Shown here one piece after another: positions 1 through 8,892 of a DNA stretch of 64,000 bases; position 1 is the stretch's first letter; every line of letters starts with the position of its first letter. A program made the translations under genes and the position numbers. This DNA is from Bacillota bacterium (GTDB lineage Bacteria > Bacillota > Clostridia > Lachnospirales > Cellulosilyticaceae): assembly GCA_023410675.1 (NCBI GenBank), contig JAEYPM010000110.1, positions 1-64,000 on the forward strand, read 5' to 3'. Below the pieces are notes generated by a model. It did not search any database, was not told where the DNA came from, and worked only from the letters and a program-made list of their open reading frames with translations.

Positions 1-9
1 ATACGATAC

Positions 10-64
10 CTCCTATGATTTTATTGTTTTGCGATTGCCAGTCGCTATCATTCTATCATAGGAG
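10..64. repeat. Nested inverted repeat at the window edge
   Basis: A 10-base inverted repeat (arms 10-19 and 55-64, CTCCTATGAT against ATCATAGGAG) encloses a smaller GCGA/TCGC hairpin near 31-45. There is no T-run on either side, so it does not look like a simple terminator. It lies beyond the 3' end of rfbC; the gene to its left is outside the window. Function unknown. Confidence 0.5.
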
Positions 65-96
65 ATATTTTTTGTTCAGAGCTAAAGCCATTTTGC

Positions 97-115
97 CCAC
101 TGGCATAGCCAGTGG
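97..115. repeat. Perfect 8-bp hairpin downstream of rfbC
   Basis: CCACTGGC (97-104), a 3-base loop ATA, then GCCAGTGG (108-115) form a perfect stem. Neither side has a T-run. It may be an RNA hairpin or a processing signal belonging to the gene left of the window. Confidence 0.45.
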
Positions 116-158
116 TTATCTAAGCAACAGGATATGCACTCTTTTAAAATTATATTTT

Positions 159-198
159 AAAAGGGTGCCACACAAATTATAAAGTGTAACACCCTTTT
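159..198 (-). terminator. Probable terminator of the rfbC-end transcript
   Basis: The arms AAAAGGGTG (159-167) and CACCCTTTT (190-198) pair, with an inner ACAC/GTGT extension. It starts 20 bases after the rfbC stop in the direction of transcription. The T-run is only four bases and is followed by A's, and the left arm can also pair with a sequence at 138-150, so termination is likely but not textbook. Confidence 0.5.
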
Positions 199-217
199 GG
201 CTGATTCTTCTATTGAC

Positions 218-793
218 CTATTCTTTCCATTTAAATGGATTATCCTTTGCTAAAAACTCTTTTAAGGTTTGCTGACTTTTATCTTTTTCAGAAAGTAATA
301 CTTCAACTCCTTCTAGTGGCCAGTCAATGCCAATATCAGGATCATTCCATAATATTCCGCTATCATAATGTGGTGCATAATAGTCTGTACATTTATATGA
401 AAATATTGTTTCATCTTCAAGAACTAAAAACCCATGTGCAAAACCTTTTGGCACATAAAACTGACGTTTATTCTCTGCTGATAAGATCACGCCTTCCCAT
501 TTGCCAAAGGTAGGGGAACCTTCTCTAAGGTCAACAGCTACATCAAATACACTTCCCTGAAGAACACGTACAAGTTTTCCTTGAGTATGCTTTGTCTGAA
601 AATGAAGTCCCCTAAGCACCCCTTTTTTTGACTTAGACTCATTGTCTTGGACAAATTTCATATTGAGCCCAGCCTTTTGGAAATCTTTTTCCGTATAGAT
701 TTCCATAAAATAACCTCTTGCATCACCAAATATCTGAGGTTCTACAATATAGACACTGTCTATGCTTGTTTTAATAAACTTATATTCTGCCAC
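218..793 (-). CDS. rfbC: dTDP-4-dehydrorhamnose 3,5-epimerase
   Basis: Third step of dTDP-L-rhamnose synthesis: double epimerisation at C3 and C5 of dTDP-4-keto-6-deoxyglucose, cytosolic. Cupin-fold family signatures are visible: LRGLHFQ with the catalytic-base histidine, VFDVAVDLREGSPTFGKW, and YVPKGFAHGFLVLED. The length of 191 aa is normal for RmlC. The start is set at GTG 793, because AAGG lies 8 bases before it; the longer frame would begin inside that ribosome site. It is the last gene of a four-gene group (GT2, rfbD, GT2, rfbC). The partners rfbA and rfbB lie 25 kb away at the head of the main glycan operon, so the rml pathway is complete but split. Confidence 0.95.
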   Translation of the reverse strand: MAEYKFIKTSIDSVYIVEPQIFGDARGYFMEIYTEKDFQKAGLNMKFVQDNESKSKKGVLRGLHFQTKHTQGKLVRVLQGSVFDVAVDLREGSPTFGKWEGVILSAENKRQFYVPKGFAHGFLVLEDETIFSYKCTDYYAPHYDSGILWNDPDIGIDWPLEGVEVLLSEKDKSQQTLKEFLAKDNPFKWKE

Positions 794-815
794 TTTTATC
801 ACCTTTTATTATAAT

Positions 816-1691
816 TTATGAATGTTTTAAAAAATTTTTTGCACTTTCCAGTGCATACTTTGCCCATACGCCAATAAATACTAATAAACTAATCCCTATA
901 TGATATTTCTTATAATAATGCTTTTTATAAAATAACCACATTGCATTGTGAAAGTCATAGATAATCTTTGTTCGTTTCTTCTTTGAGCTTCCCCCTTTAT
1001 AATGAATGATACTAGCCTTAGGATAATAAATAATCGGATAACCAGCTTGTTTGATCCTAAAACATAGATCAATATCTTCTCCATACATAAAAAAACGCTC
1101 ATCTAGCAGGCCAACTTCATCGAGTACCGTCTTTGACATGAGCATAAATGCTCCCATTATAACATCTACTTCACCTACTTCATCTACTCCTAGGTGAAGT
1201 GCTTCATAGGCACCATATTTCTTAGGATTTATTTTATGAAGTTTAAGAAAATAATGAAGTGATGCCTTAGGTGTAGGGAAGCCTCTTTTACATGCATGAT
1301 CTAACGATCCGTTAGGCAATATCACTTTGCACCCTAAAGCACCTATTCGTCTATGATTCTCTATATAGCTTATACATCTTTCAAGGCAATCCTTAACAAT
1401 ATAAGTATCTGAATTTAGCAACAAAATATACGCACCGTTTGCCTTTTTTATTCCAATGTTGTTTGCTTTTGAAAATCCAAGGTTATCATGATTAATAATA
1501 ATTTCAACTTTTTCTTTGTCAGGGTGCTGCTTAAGCCATTCTTGAAGCTTACTTATGCTATCATCACTAGATGCATTATCAACCAATATAATCTCATACT
1601 TAAAACTAGGCTTCGCATTAAATACAGATTCTATCGTCTGCTTTGTCAGTTTATATGTGTTGTAATTGACTATGATTATTGATAGTTTCAT
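816..1691 (-). CDS. Family 2 glycosyltransferase, rhamnosyltransferase-like
   Basis: GT-A glycosyltransferase predicted to transfer a nucleotide-activated sugar, plausibly rhamnose given rfbC/rfbD on both sides, to the growing surface glycan on the cytoplasmic face. Visible motifs: N-terminal IIIVNYNTYKLT, VDNASSDDS, LLLNSDTY (the DXD-type metal site), then the acceptor-side GEDIDLCFRIKQAGY typical of WbbL-like enzymes. It has 291 aa, with a hydrophobic patch near the C-terminus (ISLLVFIGVWAKYAL) that may be a membrane anchor. It is spaced 22 bases from rfbC. The donor and acceptor cannot be read from sequence. Confidence 0.85.
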   Translation of the reverse strand: MKLSIIIVNYNTYKLTKQTIESVFNAKPSFKYEIILVDNASSDDSISKLQEWLKQHPDKEKVEIIINHDNLGFSKANNIGIKKANGAYILLLNSDTYIVKDCLERCISYIENHRRIGALGCKVILPNGSLDHACKRGFPTPKASLHYFLKLHKINPKKYGAYEALHLGVDEVGEVDVIMGAFMLMSKTVLDEVGLLDERFFMYGEDIDLCFRIKQAGYPIIYYPKASIIHYKGGSSKKKRTKIIYDFHNAMWLFYKKHYYKKYHIGISLLVFIGVWAKYALESAKNFLKHS

Positions 1692-1770
1692 GGATCATTC
1701 CTATCCCTTTCCCAAGTCATTTTACTGATTTCTTCATTTTAAGAAAGCATCTACTATAAATCATTGCCTT

Positions 1771-2637
1771 TTATATGTTTAAACTCTGCCACTGCCTATC
1801 ATTTTCCAAGTAATCTTTTAATGATTCTTCCCAATTTCTAAAAGTGTTTAGCCCATACAGCTTCAGAGAGAAGTTATCAAGTACTGAATACTTTGGTCTT
1901 TTAGCAGGCCTAGGAAATTCTTCACTGGTTACTCTATTTATTTTTATATTTATATTCATATATTCAAATATCTTCACTGCGAACTCATGCCATGAACATG
2001 ATCCTTCACATGTTCCATGAAAAGTACCATAATACTCTGTATGCATCAGCTTGATAAGTGCCTCTGCTAAGTCTTTAGTGCATGTAGGCGAACCAAATTG
2101 ATCATCTACAACATTTATCTCTTTGTGCTGTTTCGAAAGTTTTAACATGGTACGCACAAAGTTATTTCCTTCACCATATAACCATGCTGTACGTACAACA
2201 AAATATTTTTTACAAAAAGTCTTTACATATTCTTCACCAAGCAGTTTACTACTGCCATAAATACTTTGAGGATCTGTTTTATCATCCTCTCTTCTTGCTC
2301 TTGCATCTTTTCCATCAAATACATAATCTGTAGACACTTGTATAAGTTTTGCACTTATTGTTTCACTTACCTGTGCCAAGTGTTTTGCTCCTAAGGCATT
2401 GATTTGATAAGCCTTTTCAATTTCCGTTTCGCAAAGATCTACTGCTGTATGTGCTGCACAATTAATAACTACTTCTGGCTTATGTTCAAATAGAACCTTT
2501 TGAACAGATGATAAAGAAGTAATATCTAAGGTATCATAATCTGTTGCAACTACTTCATATTTATCTTCAGCTTGCTTTAACTGATTTTGAAGCTCTAAGC
2601 CTAGCTGGCCGTTTGCTCCAGTTAATAAAACTTTCAT
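1771..2637 (-). CDS. rfbD: dTDP-4-dehydrorhamnose reductase
   Basis: Final NAD(P)H-dependent step to dTDP-L-rhamnose. Short-chain dehydrogenase of the RmlD type: nucleotide-binding LLTGANGQLG at residues 4-13, VSTDYVFDG, the catalytic YGSSK (Tyr-XXX-Lys), and RTAWLYGEGNNF. The length of 288 aa is typical. It lies between two GT2 genes in the rfbC-proximal group. It is the only sugar-nucleotide reductase of this type in the window, so the CDP-sugar branch encoded at 10.9-15.9 kb has no obvious dedicated ketoreductase here. Confidence 0.95.
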   Translation of the reverse strand: MKVLLTGANGQLGLELQNQLKQAEDKYEVVATDYDTLDITSLSSVQKVLFEHKPEVVINCAAHTAVDLCETEIEKAYQINALGAKHLAQVSETISAKLIQVSTDYVFDGKDARARREDDKTDPQSIYGSSKLLGEEYVKTFCKKYFVVRTAWLYGEGNNFVRTMLKLSKQHKEINVVDDQFGSPTCTKDLAEALIKLMHTEYYGTFHGTCEGSCSWHEFAVKIFEYMNINIKINRVTSEEFPRPAKRPKYSVLDNFSLKLYGLNTFRNWEESLKDYLENDRQWQSLNI

Positions 2638-2789
2638 ATACTATTCCTTTCTATTATTATATATTTCCGTTATATAATCCCTATGGTTTTTATGGATCAT
2701 TTCAGTAATAAAAAGATTATAGAATGCTTCTTGGCAAATCCTAATCAATGTTTTATTATAGCATATTTCAATAAAGAAAATGTAATTTT

Positions 2790-3752
2790 CTACAGCCTTT
2801 TTAATTTCATAAAAATATATTTAATAGCATTTTTAATAAGAAGCCATTCTACATAAATGTAATTACCTATATGTTTTATCTTAAAACCTACCCTTTTAAT
2901 TTGATGTAATGTCTTAAAACCTTCAAGTAAGCCTTCTTTATATTCTTTTCCGAATCCTTTTCTATAAAATGCCCAATATTTTATCAAGAATCCAAACACT
3001 AATGCTGGGGCATTAATAATCAATTGTAATAGTGGCATATTCTTATAAGCAACATATACATTATTCCTAGAAGATATTTTTATTTTAAATGAATTATATC
3101 TTCCTCCAGATGTTGCACTGCCAACATGGTATACTATTGCCTTTGGGCAATAAATATTTTTATAGCCATATAGATTCGCCCTATAACCTATATCTACATC
3201 TTCCATGTAAGCAAAGAAATTTTCATCAAAATAGCCTATTTCCTCAAATGTTGATTTTCGATATATCGCCGCTCCTCCACAAGAACTGAATACCCTTCTA
3301 GAATGATCATACATTGTAATAGGAGCCCCATCACCACATTTATAGGCCCATCCTAATACAGTATACTCGTCTCCAGCATCATCAATTAATGCTTTATTAT
3401 GATATTGTATCATTTTGCTGCATACAGAAAATATGGTTTTATCTTGACTGATTGCACGCATTAGCTCTTCAACAAATCCTTCTTCAACAAGAGTATCATT
3501 ATTTAGCAAAATAATATACTCTCCATTAGCTAATTGTATCCCTTTATTTACTGCATAACTAAATCCATAATTTTTATCCAGTTTTTCAAACCTAAGATTT
3601 TCATATGAATGAATCCAACTATAGCTATCATCTTCGGAACCATTATCAACAACTATGACTTCTATATTTGTATGCGTTGATGCAAAAAGTGCATCAATAC
3701 AATCCTGTAAATATTTATTACCATTATAATTTGGTATTACTATCGATATCAT
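2790..3752 (-). CDS. Family 2 glycosyltransferase
   Basis: GT-A fold enzyme of 320 aa: IVIPNYNGNKYLQDCI at the start, VDNGSEDDS, IILLNNDTLVEEGF (metal site), CGGAAIYRKSTFEEIGYFDE, and AYMEDVDIGYRANLYGY. This is the same rhamnosyltransferase-like subclass as the 816-1691 gene, but the two are clearly diverged. It is the first gene after the protease terminator, so it may start the short GT2-rfbD-GT2-rfbC transcript; I saw no convincing promoter in the 70-base gap. Linkage made is unknown. Confidence 0.85.
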   Translation of the reverse strand: MISIVIPNYNGNKYLQDCIDALFASTHTNIEVIVVDNGSEDDSYSWIHSYENLRFEKLDKNYGFSYAVNKGIQLANGEYIILLNNDTLVEEGFVEELMRAISQDKTIFSVCSKMIQYHNKALIDDAGDEYTVLGWAYKCGDGAPITMYDHSRRVFSSCGGAAIYRKSTFEEIGYFDENFFAYMEDVDIGYRANLYGYKNIYCPKAIVYHVGSATSGGRYNSFKIKISSRNNVYVAYKNMPLLQLIINAPALVFGFLIKYWAFYRKGFGKEYKEGLLEGFKTLHQIKRVGFKIKHIGNYIYVEWLLIKNAIKYIFMKLKRL

Positions 3753-3820
3753 CTAATCACCCACTATTAGTATAACTGAAAACACGCCAACATGAAAAGG
3801 TGAATTCATTCTTTAAGCCA

Positions 3821-3879
3821 TAAAAAAAGAAAGTGAACACAAAACTAAGTTCATTAGTTTTATGGCACTTCCTTTCTTT
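3821..3879 (-). terminator. Terminator of the M6 protease gene
   Basis: Nested stem: inner AAAACTA/TAGTTTT and outer AAGTG/CACTT with flanking pairing, followed on the minus strand by seven T's (A-run at 3821-3828). It starts about 20 bases after the protease stop codon. Confidence 0.8.
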
Positions 3880-3899
3880 ATTGTAATAATCAAATCTAA

Positions 3900-6800
3900 C
3901 TATTGTACATAATCACTTACATCAACTGAGATTTCTTCAATCTCTCCAGAACTGTGATATACTTTAAACACTAAAATATAATCATCAACTTCTGAATGTG
4001 TTAATTCAAATACAAACACTTTCATATCTTCATAAAACCATGCTTGATCTATTACATTATCTTTGTTTGATGTTTGTGACAATGTAGCTATTACAGTATT
4101 ATTGCGTACTGCTTCTATTTTATCTATTTCTTCTCCACATATATACCATTCTATACTTTCATAAATGTCTTCAAGTTCACTATCAGCTCCTTGAGTTAAT
4201 ACATCTAATATATAGACTGGTAAACTTTTTAGTTGTTCTTCAGTTCCTAGTTCTTCTTCAGTTGCTTGTTCTTCTTCAGTTGCTTGTTCTTCTTCAGTTA
4301 CTTGCTCTTCTTCAGTTACTTGCTCTTCTTCAGTTACTTCTTCAACTGCTTGTTCTTCTTCAACTGCTTCAAGTGATGTTATTTTTTTACCATTAGCAAC
4401 ATTTATAGTCGTACTTATTATACTTGTGGTTCCATCTGTTCCATAGGCTTTGATCTTTAATGCATGGGCTCCATTTCCTACTTTACTTACATTTATTGTA
4501 CACCTATAGCCCGCTAATGATGTACCATATCCTGGATATGCTGCTATTAAATCGTTTCTTTCATAACGTGTAGCTGTTCCCATCACTGTGCTATCTATCA
4601 ATACTTCTATCTTACTTATTGGCTTACCATATAAATACCATCCACTTACTGTAAAACTGTCGTATACCGAACTTCCTGATTTTGGCGAATCAATCCATCC
4701 TCTATATGGTTTTGATGGGTCGTTTGCTATATTTATAGTTGTACTTACTATACTTGTTGTTCCATCTGTTCCATAGGCTTTGATCTTTAATGCATGGGCT
4801 CCATTTCCTACCTTACTTACATCTATAGTACTCTTAAAGCCTGCTAATGATGTATTATATCCTGGATATGCTGATGCTAAATCGCTTCTTGCATAACGTG
4901 TAGCTGTTCCCATCACTGTACTATCTATCAATACTTCTATCTTACTTATATCTTTACCATATAAATACCATCCACCTACCGTAAAACTTCCTTTTACTGT
5001 AGATCCTGATTTTGGTGTATCAATATATCCTCTATATGGTTTTGCTGGGTCGTTCGCTATATTTATAGTCGTACTAATTATACTTGTTGTTCCATCTGCT
5101 CCATAGGCTTTGATCTTTAATGCATGGGCTCCATTTCCTACCTTACTTATATCTATAGTACTCTTAAAGCCTGCTAATGATGTATCATATCCTGGATATG
5201 CTGATGCTAAATCACTTCTTGCATAGCGTGTTGCTGTTCCCATGACTGTATTGTCTATCAATACTTCTATCTTACTGATTGACTGTCCATATAAATACCA
5301 GCCACCTACTGTAAGGCTTCCTTTTACTGTACTTCCTGATTTTGGTGTATCAATAAATCCTCTATATGGTTTTGATGGGTCGTTTGCTATATTTATAGTC
5401 GTACTAATTACATTTGTTGTTCCATCTGCTCCATAGGCTTTTATGTTTAATGTATGGGCTCCATTTCCTACTTTACTTATATCTATCGTACTCTTAAAGC
5501 CTGCTAATGATGTATCATATCCTGGATATGCTGTTGCTAAATCGCTCCTTGCATAGCGTGTTGCTGTTCCCATTAATGTACTGTCTATGAATACTTCTAT
5601 TTTACTTATTGCCTTACCATATAAGTACCATCCACCTATTGATAAGCTTCCTTTTACTGTACTTCCTGATTTTGGTGAATCTATAAATGCTTTATATGGC
5701 TTTGTTGCTTCCGCACCAACTTGCACCTGCATAGATGTAAGCCCATCTGATAAGAATTTAACTGCAATACCAGTAGAGGTCCCATTATATAATTTACTAT
5801 TAGGCGTTGTAGTATCTGAGAACCCTGATTGATAACTCTTGGTAAAATGAGGGTCACTAAGTGATTTAGCACATTCTAAATCTACGCCCCTATGATCAGG
5901 ATCATTATTAACCGTATTATAATCTATATTTGCTTTTATTACAGATTCATCAATGTGCCAAATTGCAATTCCTGATTTAGTTACGCCATAAATCTCCATC
6001 CCACGATCAAAACCAGTAAGATTCCTGTTTTCTAGTAGAAAATATTGGTTTTGGTTTGAAGTAGGTATCTTGATTATATTGTAATTAGTTTGAAGAGTAG
6101 CATTTAATGTGTGTACACCACTATTCTTATCTACAGTAACAGGCACTGCAAATCCTACATAACTTTTACTCCATGCGTCTAAATGGGTTGGTCGTGCTCC
6201 AGGCCTTTCACCACTAGATGCTCCCCAATTACCACTACACATAAGTGATGAGAACCCTACTGCCTCATCATAGTCTCCCAGAAAAGAATCTGTATTATAT
6301 AAATCTGGTAGTCCTAAAGTATGACCAAGTTCATGGCATAATGTACCCATTGTAGCCATATAAGTCTCATGAAACTCACCTTGTTGTGTATAAGTACCAT
6401 ACCCACTTACACACAAATATTTACCATCTAATTGTGGAGCGTATGAACGAGGTATACTACTTTGATGAGCCCATACTGAAGGTTCACTCATTCCAACCGC
6501 TGCTTCATATCCTGCAAGTACTAAAGAAATATGTAATTCATTTGTTTCTATGTATCCATTTTTATTAGTATCATATTTAGAAAAATCTACATATGCATCT
6601 GCTGCTGTTAAAGCATCTGCAGTTATATCCCAATTATAATTACTTAGATATCCTCCCATATTAGGATGCTTATATGGAAGAGTAACTGTAATCACACCAT
6701 CATTTTGTGTTCCGTGTGTTTCAGCTGCTTGTAGAAAATAGAATTGATTGGCTGAGTTTTGTTTGTAATAGTCATTGACACTCATCGTTCCACTGCCAAA

Positions 6801-7292
6801 TATAGACCTACTCCATGTTGTCACTGCATTCTTAATTTTAGCATCTGAAAAGTTTACAAGCACTAATAAAATATTTTCTGGTTTTGGTGCTCCTGAAGCG
6901 GCATTCCAAGAAGATATGTTAGAGTTATTTTGAAATGTCCCCTTTGAACTTTTGGAAAAACTGATTACGCCACTTGACTTTAGATCATTTGATGTAATTG
7001 TATTTCCTGGTTTAGAATCTACTCCTACAACATTATCTGTTGCTTGAAGCTGGTTTGATGAAATAGTAGCATAACACCAATACGCATCCTCATCCTTAAC
7101 AAGGACTGCTCCTGTTGATTGTTCTTCTACCCAGTTAAACCATTCATCCCCATATACTTTTGCACTAAAAGTAACGCCATTAGGCTGTGTCGCCTGCACC
7201 ACTTTATTTAATGCCGGGACTGCATATACGACTTGCAGGTTGAATAAGAAAACTGCAAAAAAAACAATTAATACTTTTGTACTAATTTTCAC
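3900..7292 (-). CDS. Secreted M6-family metalloprotease with tandem GW-type repeat domains
   Basis: Large exported protease, 1130 aa. Signal peptide at residues 1-24 (hydrophobic LIVFFAVFLFNLQVVYA). The catalytic domain spans roughly 100-520 and contains HELGHTLGLPD with zinc ligands H320 and H324 and catalytic E321, the HEXXHXXGXXD pattern of immune-inhibitor-A-like M6 peptidases. Four near-identical 110-residue repeats follow (531-640, 641-750, 751-860, 861-970), each with GWYLYG, a D(S/N)T.MGTATRY segment and SLAGF/Y. Then come a Glu-rich hexapeptide tract (978-1020) and a C-terminal segment that looks like a degenerate fifth repeat. The gene has its own promoter and terminator, so it is a separate unit inside the glycan locus. 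The repeats probably bind wall or glycan (inference). Substrate unknown. Confidence 0.9.
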   Translation of the reverse strand: MKISTKVLIVFFAVFLFNLQVVYAVPALNKVVQATQPNGVTFSAKVYGDEWFNWVEEQSTGAVLVKDEDAYWCYATISSNQLQATDNVVGVDSKPGNTITSNDLKSSGVISFSKSSKGTFQNNSNISSWNAASGAPKPENILLVLVNFSDAKIKNAVTTWSRSIFGSGTMSVNDYYKQNSANQFYFLQAAETHGTQNDGVITVTLPYKHPNMGGYLSNYNWDITADALTAADAYVDFSKYDTNKNGYIETNELHISLVLAGYEAAVGMSEPSVWAHQSSIPRSYAPQLDGKYLCVSGYGTYTQQGEFHETYMATMGTLCHELGHTLGLPDLYNTDSFLGDYDEAVGFSSLMCSGNWGASSGERPGARPTHLDAWSKSYVGFAVPVTVDKNSGVHTLNATLQTNYNIIKIPTSNQNQYFLLENRNLTGFDRGMEIYGVTKSGIAIWHIDESVIKANIDYNTVNNDPDHRGVDLECAKSLSDPHFTKSYQSGFSDTTTPNSKLYNGTSTGIAVKFLSDGLTSMQVQVGAEATKPYKAFIDSPKSGSTVKGSLSIGGWYLYGKAISKIEVFIDSTLMGTATRYARSDLATAYPGYDTSLAGFKSTIDISKVGNGAHTLNIKAYGADGTTNVISTTINIANDPSKPYRGFIDTPKSGSTVKGSLTVGGWYLYGQSISKIEVLIDNTVMGTATRYARSDLASAYPGYDTSLAGFKSTIDISKVGNGAHALKIKAYGADGTTSIISTTINIANDPAKPYRGYIDTPKSGSTVKGSFTVGGWYLYGKDISKIEVLIDSTVMGTATRYARSDLASAYPGYNTSLAGFKSTIDVSKVGNGAHALKIKAYGTDGTTSIVSTTINIANDPSKPYRGWIDSPKSGSSVYDSFTVSGWYLYGKPISKIEVLIDSTVMGTATRYERNDLIAAYPGYGTSLAGYRCTINVSKVGNGAHALKIKAYGTDGTTSIISTTINVANGKKITSLEAVEEEQAVEEVTEEEQVTEEEQVTEEEQATEEEQATEEELGTEEQLKSLPVYILDVLTQGADSELEDIYESIEWYICGEEIDKIEAVRNNTVIATLSQTSNKDNVIDQAWFYEDMKVFVFELTHSEVDDYILVFKVYHSSGEIEEISVDVSDYVQ
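4233..4361. repeat. 18-bp tandem repeats encoding a Glu-rich tract
   Basis: Short tandem repeats of an 18-base unit (CTCTTCTTCAGTTACTTG and variants) encode the hexapeptide EEEQ(V/A)T at protease residues 978-1020. Such tracts can change copy number by slippage without shifting frame. Confidence 0.85.
4383..5702. repeat. Four 330-bp direct repeats inside the protease gene
   Basis: Four consecutive in-frame 330-base units (boundaries about 5702/5372/5042/4712/4383). The linker TCTATATGGTTTTG recurs at 330-base spacing. The nucleotide similarity is high enough that copy number could change by homologous recombination. Confidence 0.9.
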
Positions 7293-7361
7293 TTTTATCC
7301 CCCTTTATCACCTAAATATTTATTTTGTTTTACATATATAATATCCCTTATATATACCCAT

Positions 7362-7390
7362 ATTTTAGCATAAGCAAATTCTACTGTCAA
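7362..7390 (-). promoter_or_regulatory. Sigma-A promoter of the M6 protease
   Basis: TTGACA (7390-7385), a 17-base spacer, then TAAAAT (7367-7362), preceded by TG one base upstream (extended -10). This gives a leader of about 60 bases before the protease start. Confidence 0.7.
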
Positions 7391-7460
7391 AACTTTCAAA
7401 ACAGCTGCACTGTAAATTGTCATTTATGATAAACTTTTAAGTATTTTTTTGTTAAAAACA

Positions 7461-7514
7461 AAAAAAAGGAGTTTTTATTATGCAGATGATTCCTCATCTT
7501 TCATACAAAACTCC
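7461..7514 (-). terminator. Terminator at the end of the main glycan operon
   Basis: Arms GGAGTTTT (7468-7475) and AAAACTCC (7507-7514), followed on the minus strand by a run of T's (A's at 7461-7467). It lies about 40 bases after the UDP-glucose dehydrogenase stop and separates that operon from the protease. Confidence 0.8.
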
Positions 7515-7554
7515 CACAATTTACATTTATAAATAAATATGTGTTACTCTATAC

Positions 7555-8892
7555 TTAGTTTCTTGATGTCCCAACGCCATAGTAATCAAATTCAGCAACA
7601 TCATTTTGGTTTTTCAAAAAGATATTTCTTAAATCAAATAGATAGCTTCCTCTCATATTTTCTTTGATCTTACTTAAGTTCATTCCTCTAAACTGATGCC
7701 ACTCTGTCATAATTACCACTGCATCAGCACCTTGTGTTGCTTCATACTCACATCCAAAATACTTAATGAAATCTTTTATATTTTCAAGCCTCCATTTTGC
7801 TTCCTCCATGCCTTGAGGACAATATGCTTGAATCACTGCCCCCTTCTCCACTAGTCCATTAATAATATCAATAGAAGGTGCGTCTCTCATATCATCTGTA
7901 TCTGGTTTAAAGGAAAGTCCAAGTACCGCTATAACTTTTCCTTGAAGGTAACCATCTGTTCCCATAGCATGAACTATTTTTTCTACCATCTTCTGTTTCT
8001 GTTTCTCATTTGCAGTAATAGCTGCTTCTACTACTTTAAGTTCTTCCCCATGCTTTCTTGCAATATCTGCGATTGCTTTTGTATCTTTAGGGAAACAACT
8101 GCCACCATATCCAGGACCTGCATGCAAAAATTTAGGTGATATTCTACCATCCATGCCCATGCCCCTAGCAATTTCTTGAATATTGGCACCCACTTTTTCA
8201 GATAATAATGCAAGTTCATTGATAAAACTAATTTTTACTGCTAGAAAGGCATTAGAAGCATACTTAATCATCTCAGCAGTCTCTAAATTAGTAAATAGGA
8301 AAGGGGTTTGATTGATGTATAAAACGTCATATACCTTCTTCATGATATTCTGTGCTTTCTCAGATTCAGTTCCTATAACCACTCGATCAGGCGTAAGGCA
8401 ATCTCTTACCGCCTTACCTTCTCTAAGAAATTCTGGATTGGATACCACATCAAAGCTATATCCTACTTCTCTCTCATTTAACATTTCTTGCATAGTCTCT
8501 CTTACAAGTTTTCCTGTACCAACAGGCACAGTAGACTTATCTACAATTACCTTATAATCATTCATGTATCGAGCAATATCTCTTGCCACTTGGAGCACAT
8601 ATTGTAAGTCTGCACTGCCATCTTCCATTGGTGGTGTTCCAACTGCAATAAAAATCACTTCACTGTTTTCTGTTGTTTCTTTCATATCTGTCGTAAACTT
8701 TAGCCTACCTGCTTCCACATTTTTATCAAGTAATTCCTTTAGCCCTGGTTCATAGATAGGAAGTTTTCCCTGTTGAAGCATATTAATTTTTTCTTCAATT
8801 ACATCCATACAGGTTACACTCATTCCAAACTCAGCCATTATTACCCCTTGAACCAATCCTACATAACCAGTGCCTATAACTCCAATGTTCAT
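7555..8892 (-). CDS. UDP-glucose 6-dehydrogenase
   Basis: Oxidises UDP-glucose to UDP-glucuronate with two NAD+, giving the glycan an acidic precursor. N-terminal Rossmann motif GVIGTGYVGL; the catalytic cysteine sits in GYGGSCFPKDTKA; C-terminal domain with LGLSFKPDTDDMRDAP. 445 aa is normal for the bacterial Ugd/TuaD type. Its ATG overlaps the stop of the upstream membrane-protein gene (ATGA), with GGAGG upstream, so the two are translationally coupled. It is the last gene before the operon terminator. Its substrate UDP-glucose would come from galU at 46 kb. Confidence 0.95.
   Translation of the reverse strand: MNIGVIGTGYVGLVQGVIMAEFGMSVTCMDVIEEKINMLQQGKLPIYEPGLKELLDKNVEAGRLKFTTDMKETTENSEVIFIAVGTPPMEDGSADLQYVLQVARDIARYMNDYKVIVDKSTVPVGTGKLVRETMQEMLNEREVGYSFDVVSNPEFLREGKAVRDCLTPDRVVIGTESEKAQNIMKKVYDVLYINQTPFLFTNLETAEMIKYASNAFLAVKISFINELALLSEKVGANIQEIARGMGMDGRISPKFLHAGPGYGGSCFPKDTKAIADIARKHGEELKVVEAAITANEKQKQKMVEKIVHAMGTDGYLQGKVIAVLGLSFKPDTDDMRDAPSIDIINGLVEKGAVIQAYCPQGMEEAKWRLENIKDFIKYFGCEYEATQGADAVVIMTEWHQFRGMNLSKIKENMRGSYLFDLRNIFLKNQNDVAEFDYYGVGTSRN

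Noticed and set aside
4383..5702. CRISPR or mobile repeat in the 330-base repeats
   Set aside because: The repeats are in frame and encode a clear protein domain of the protease.
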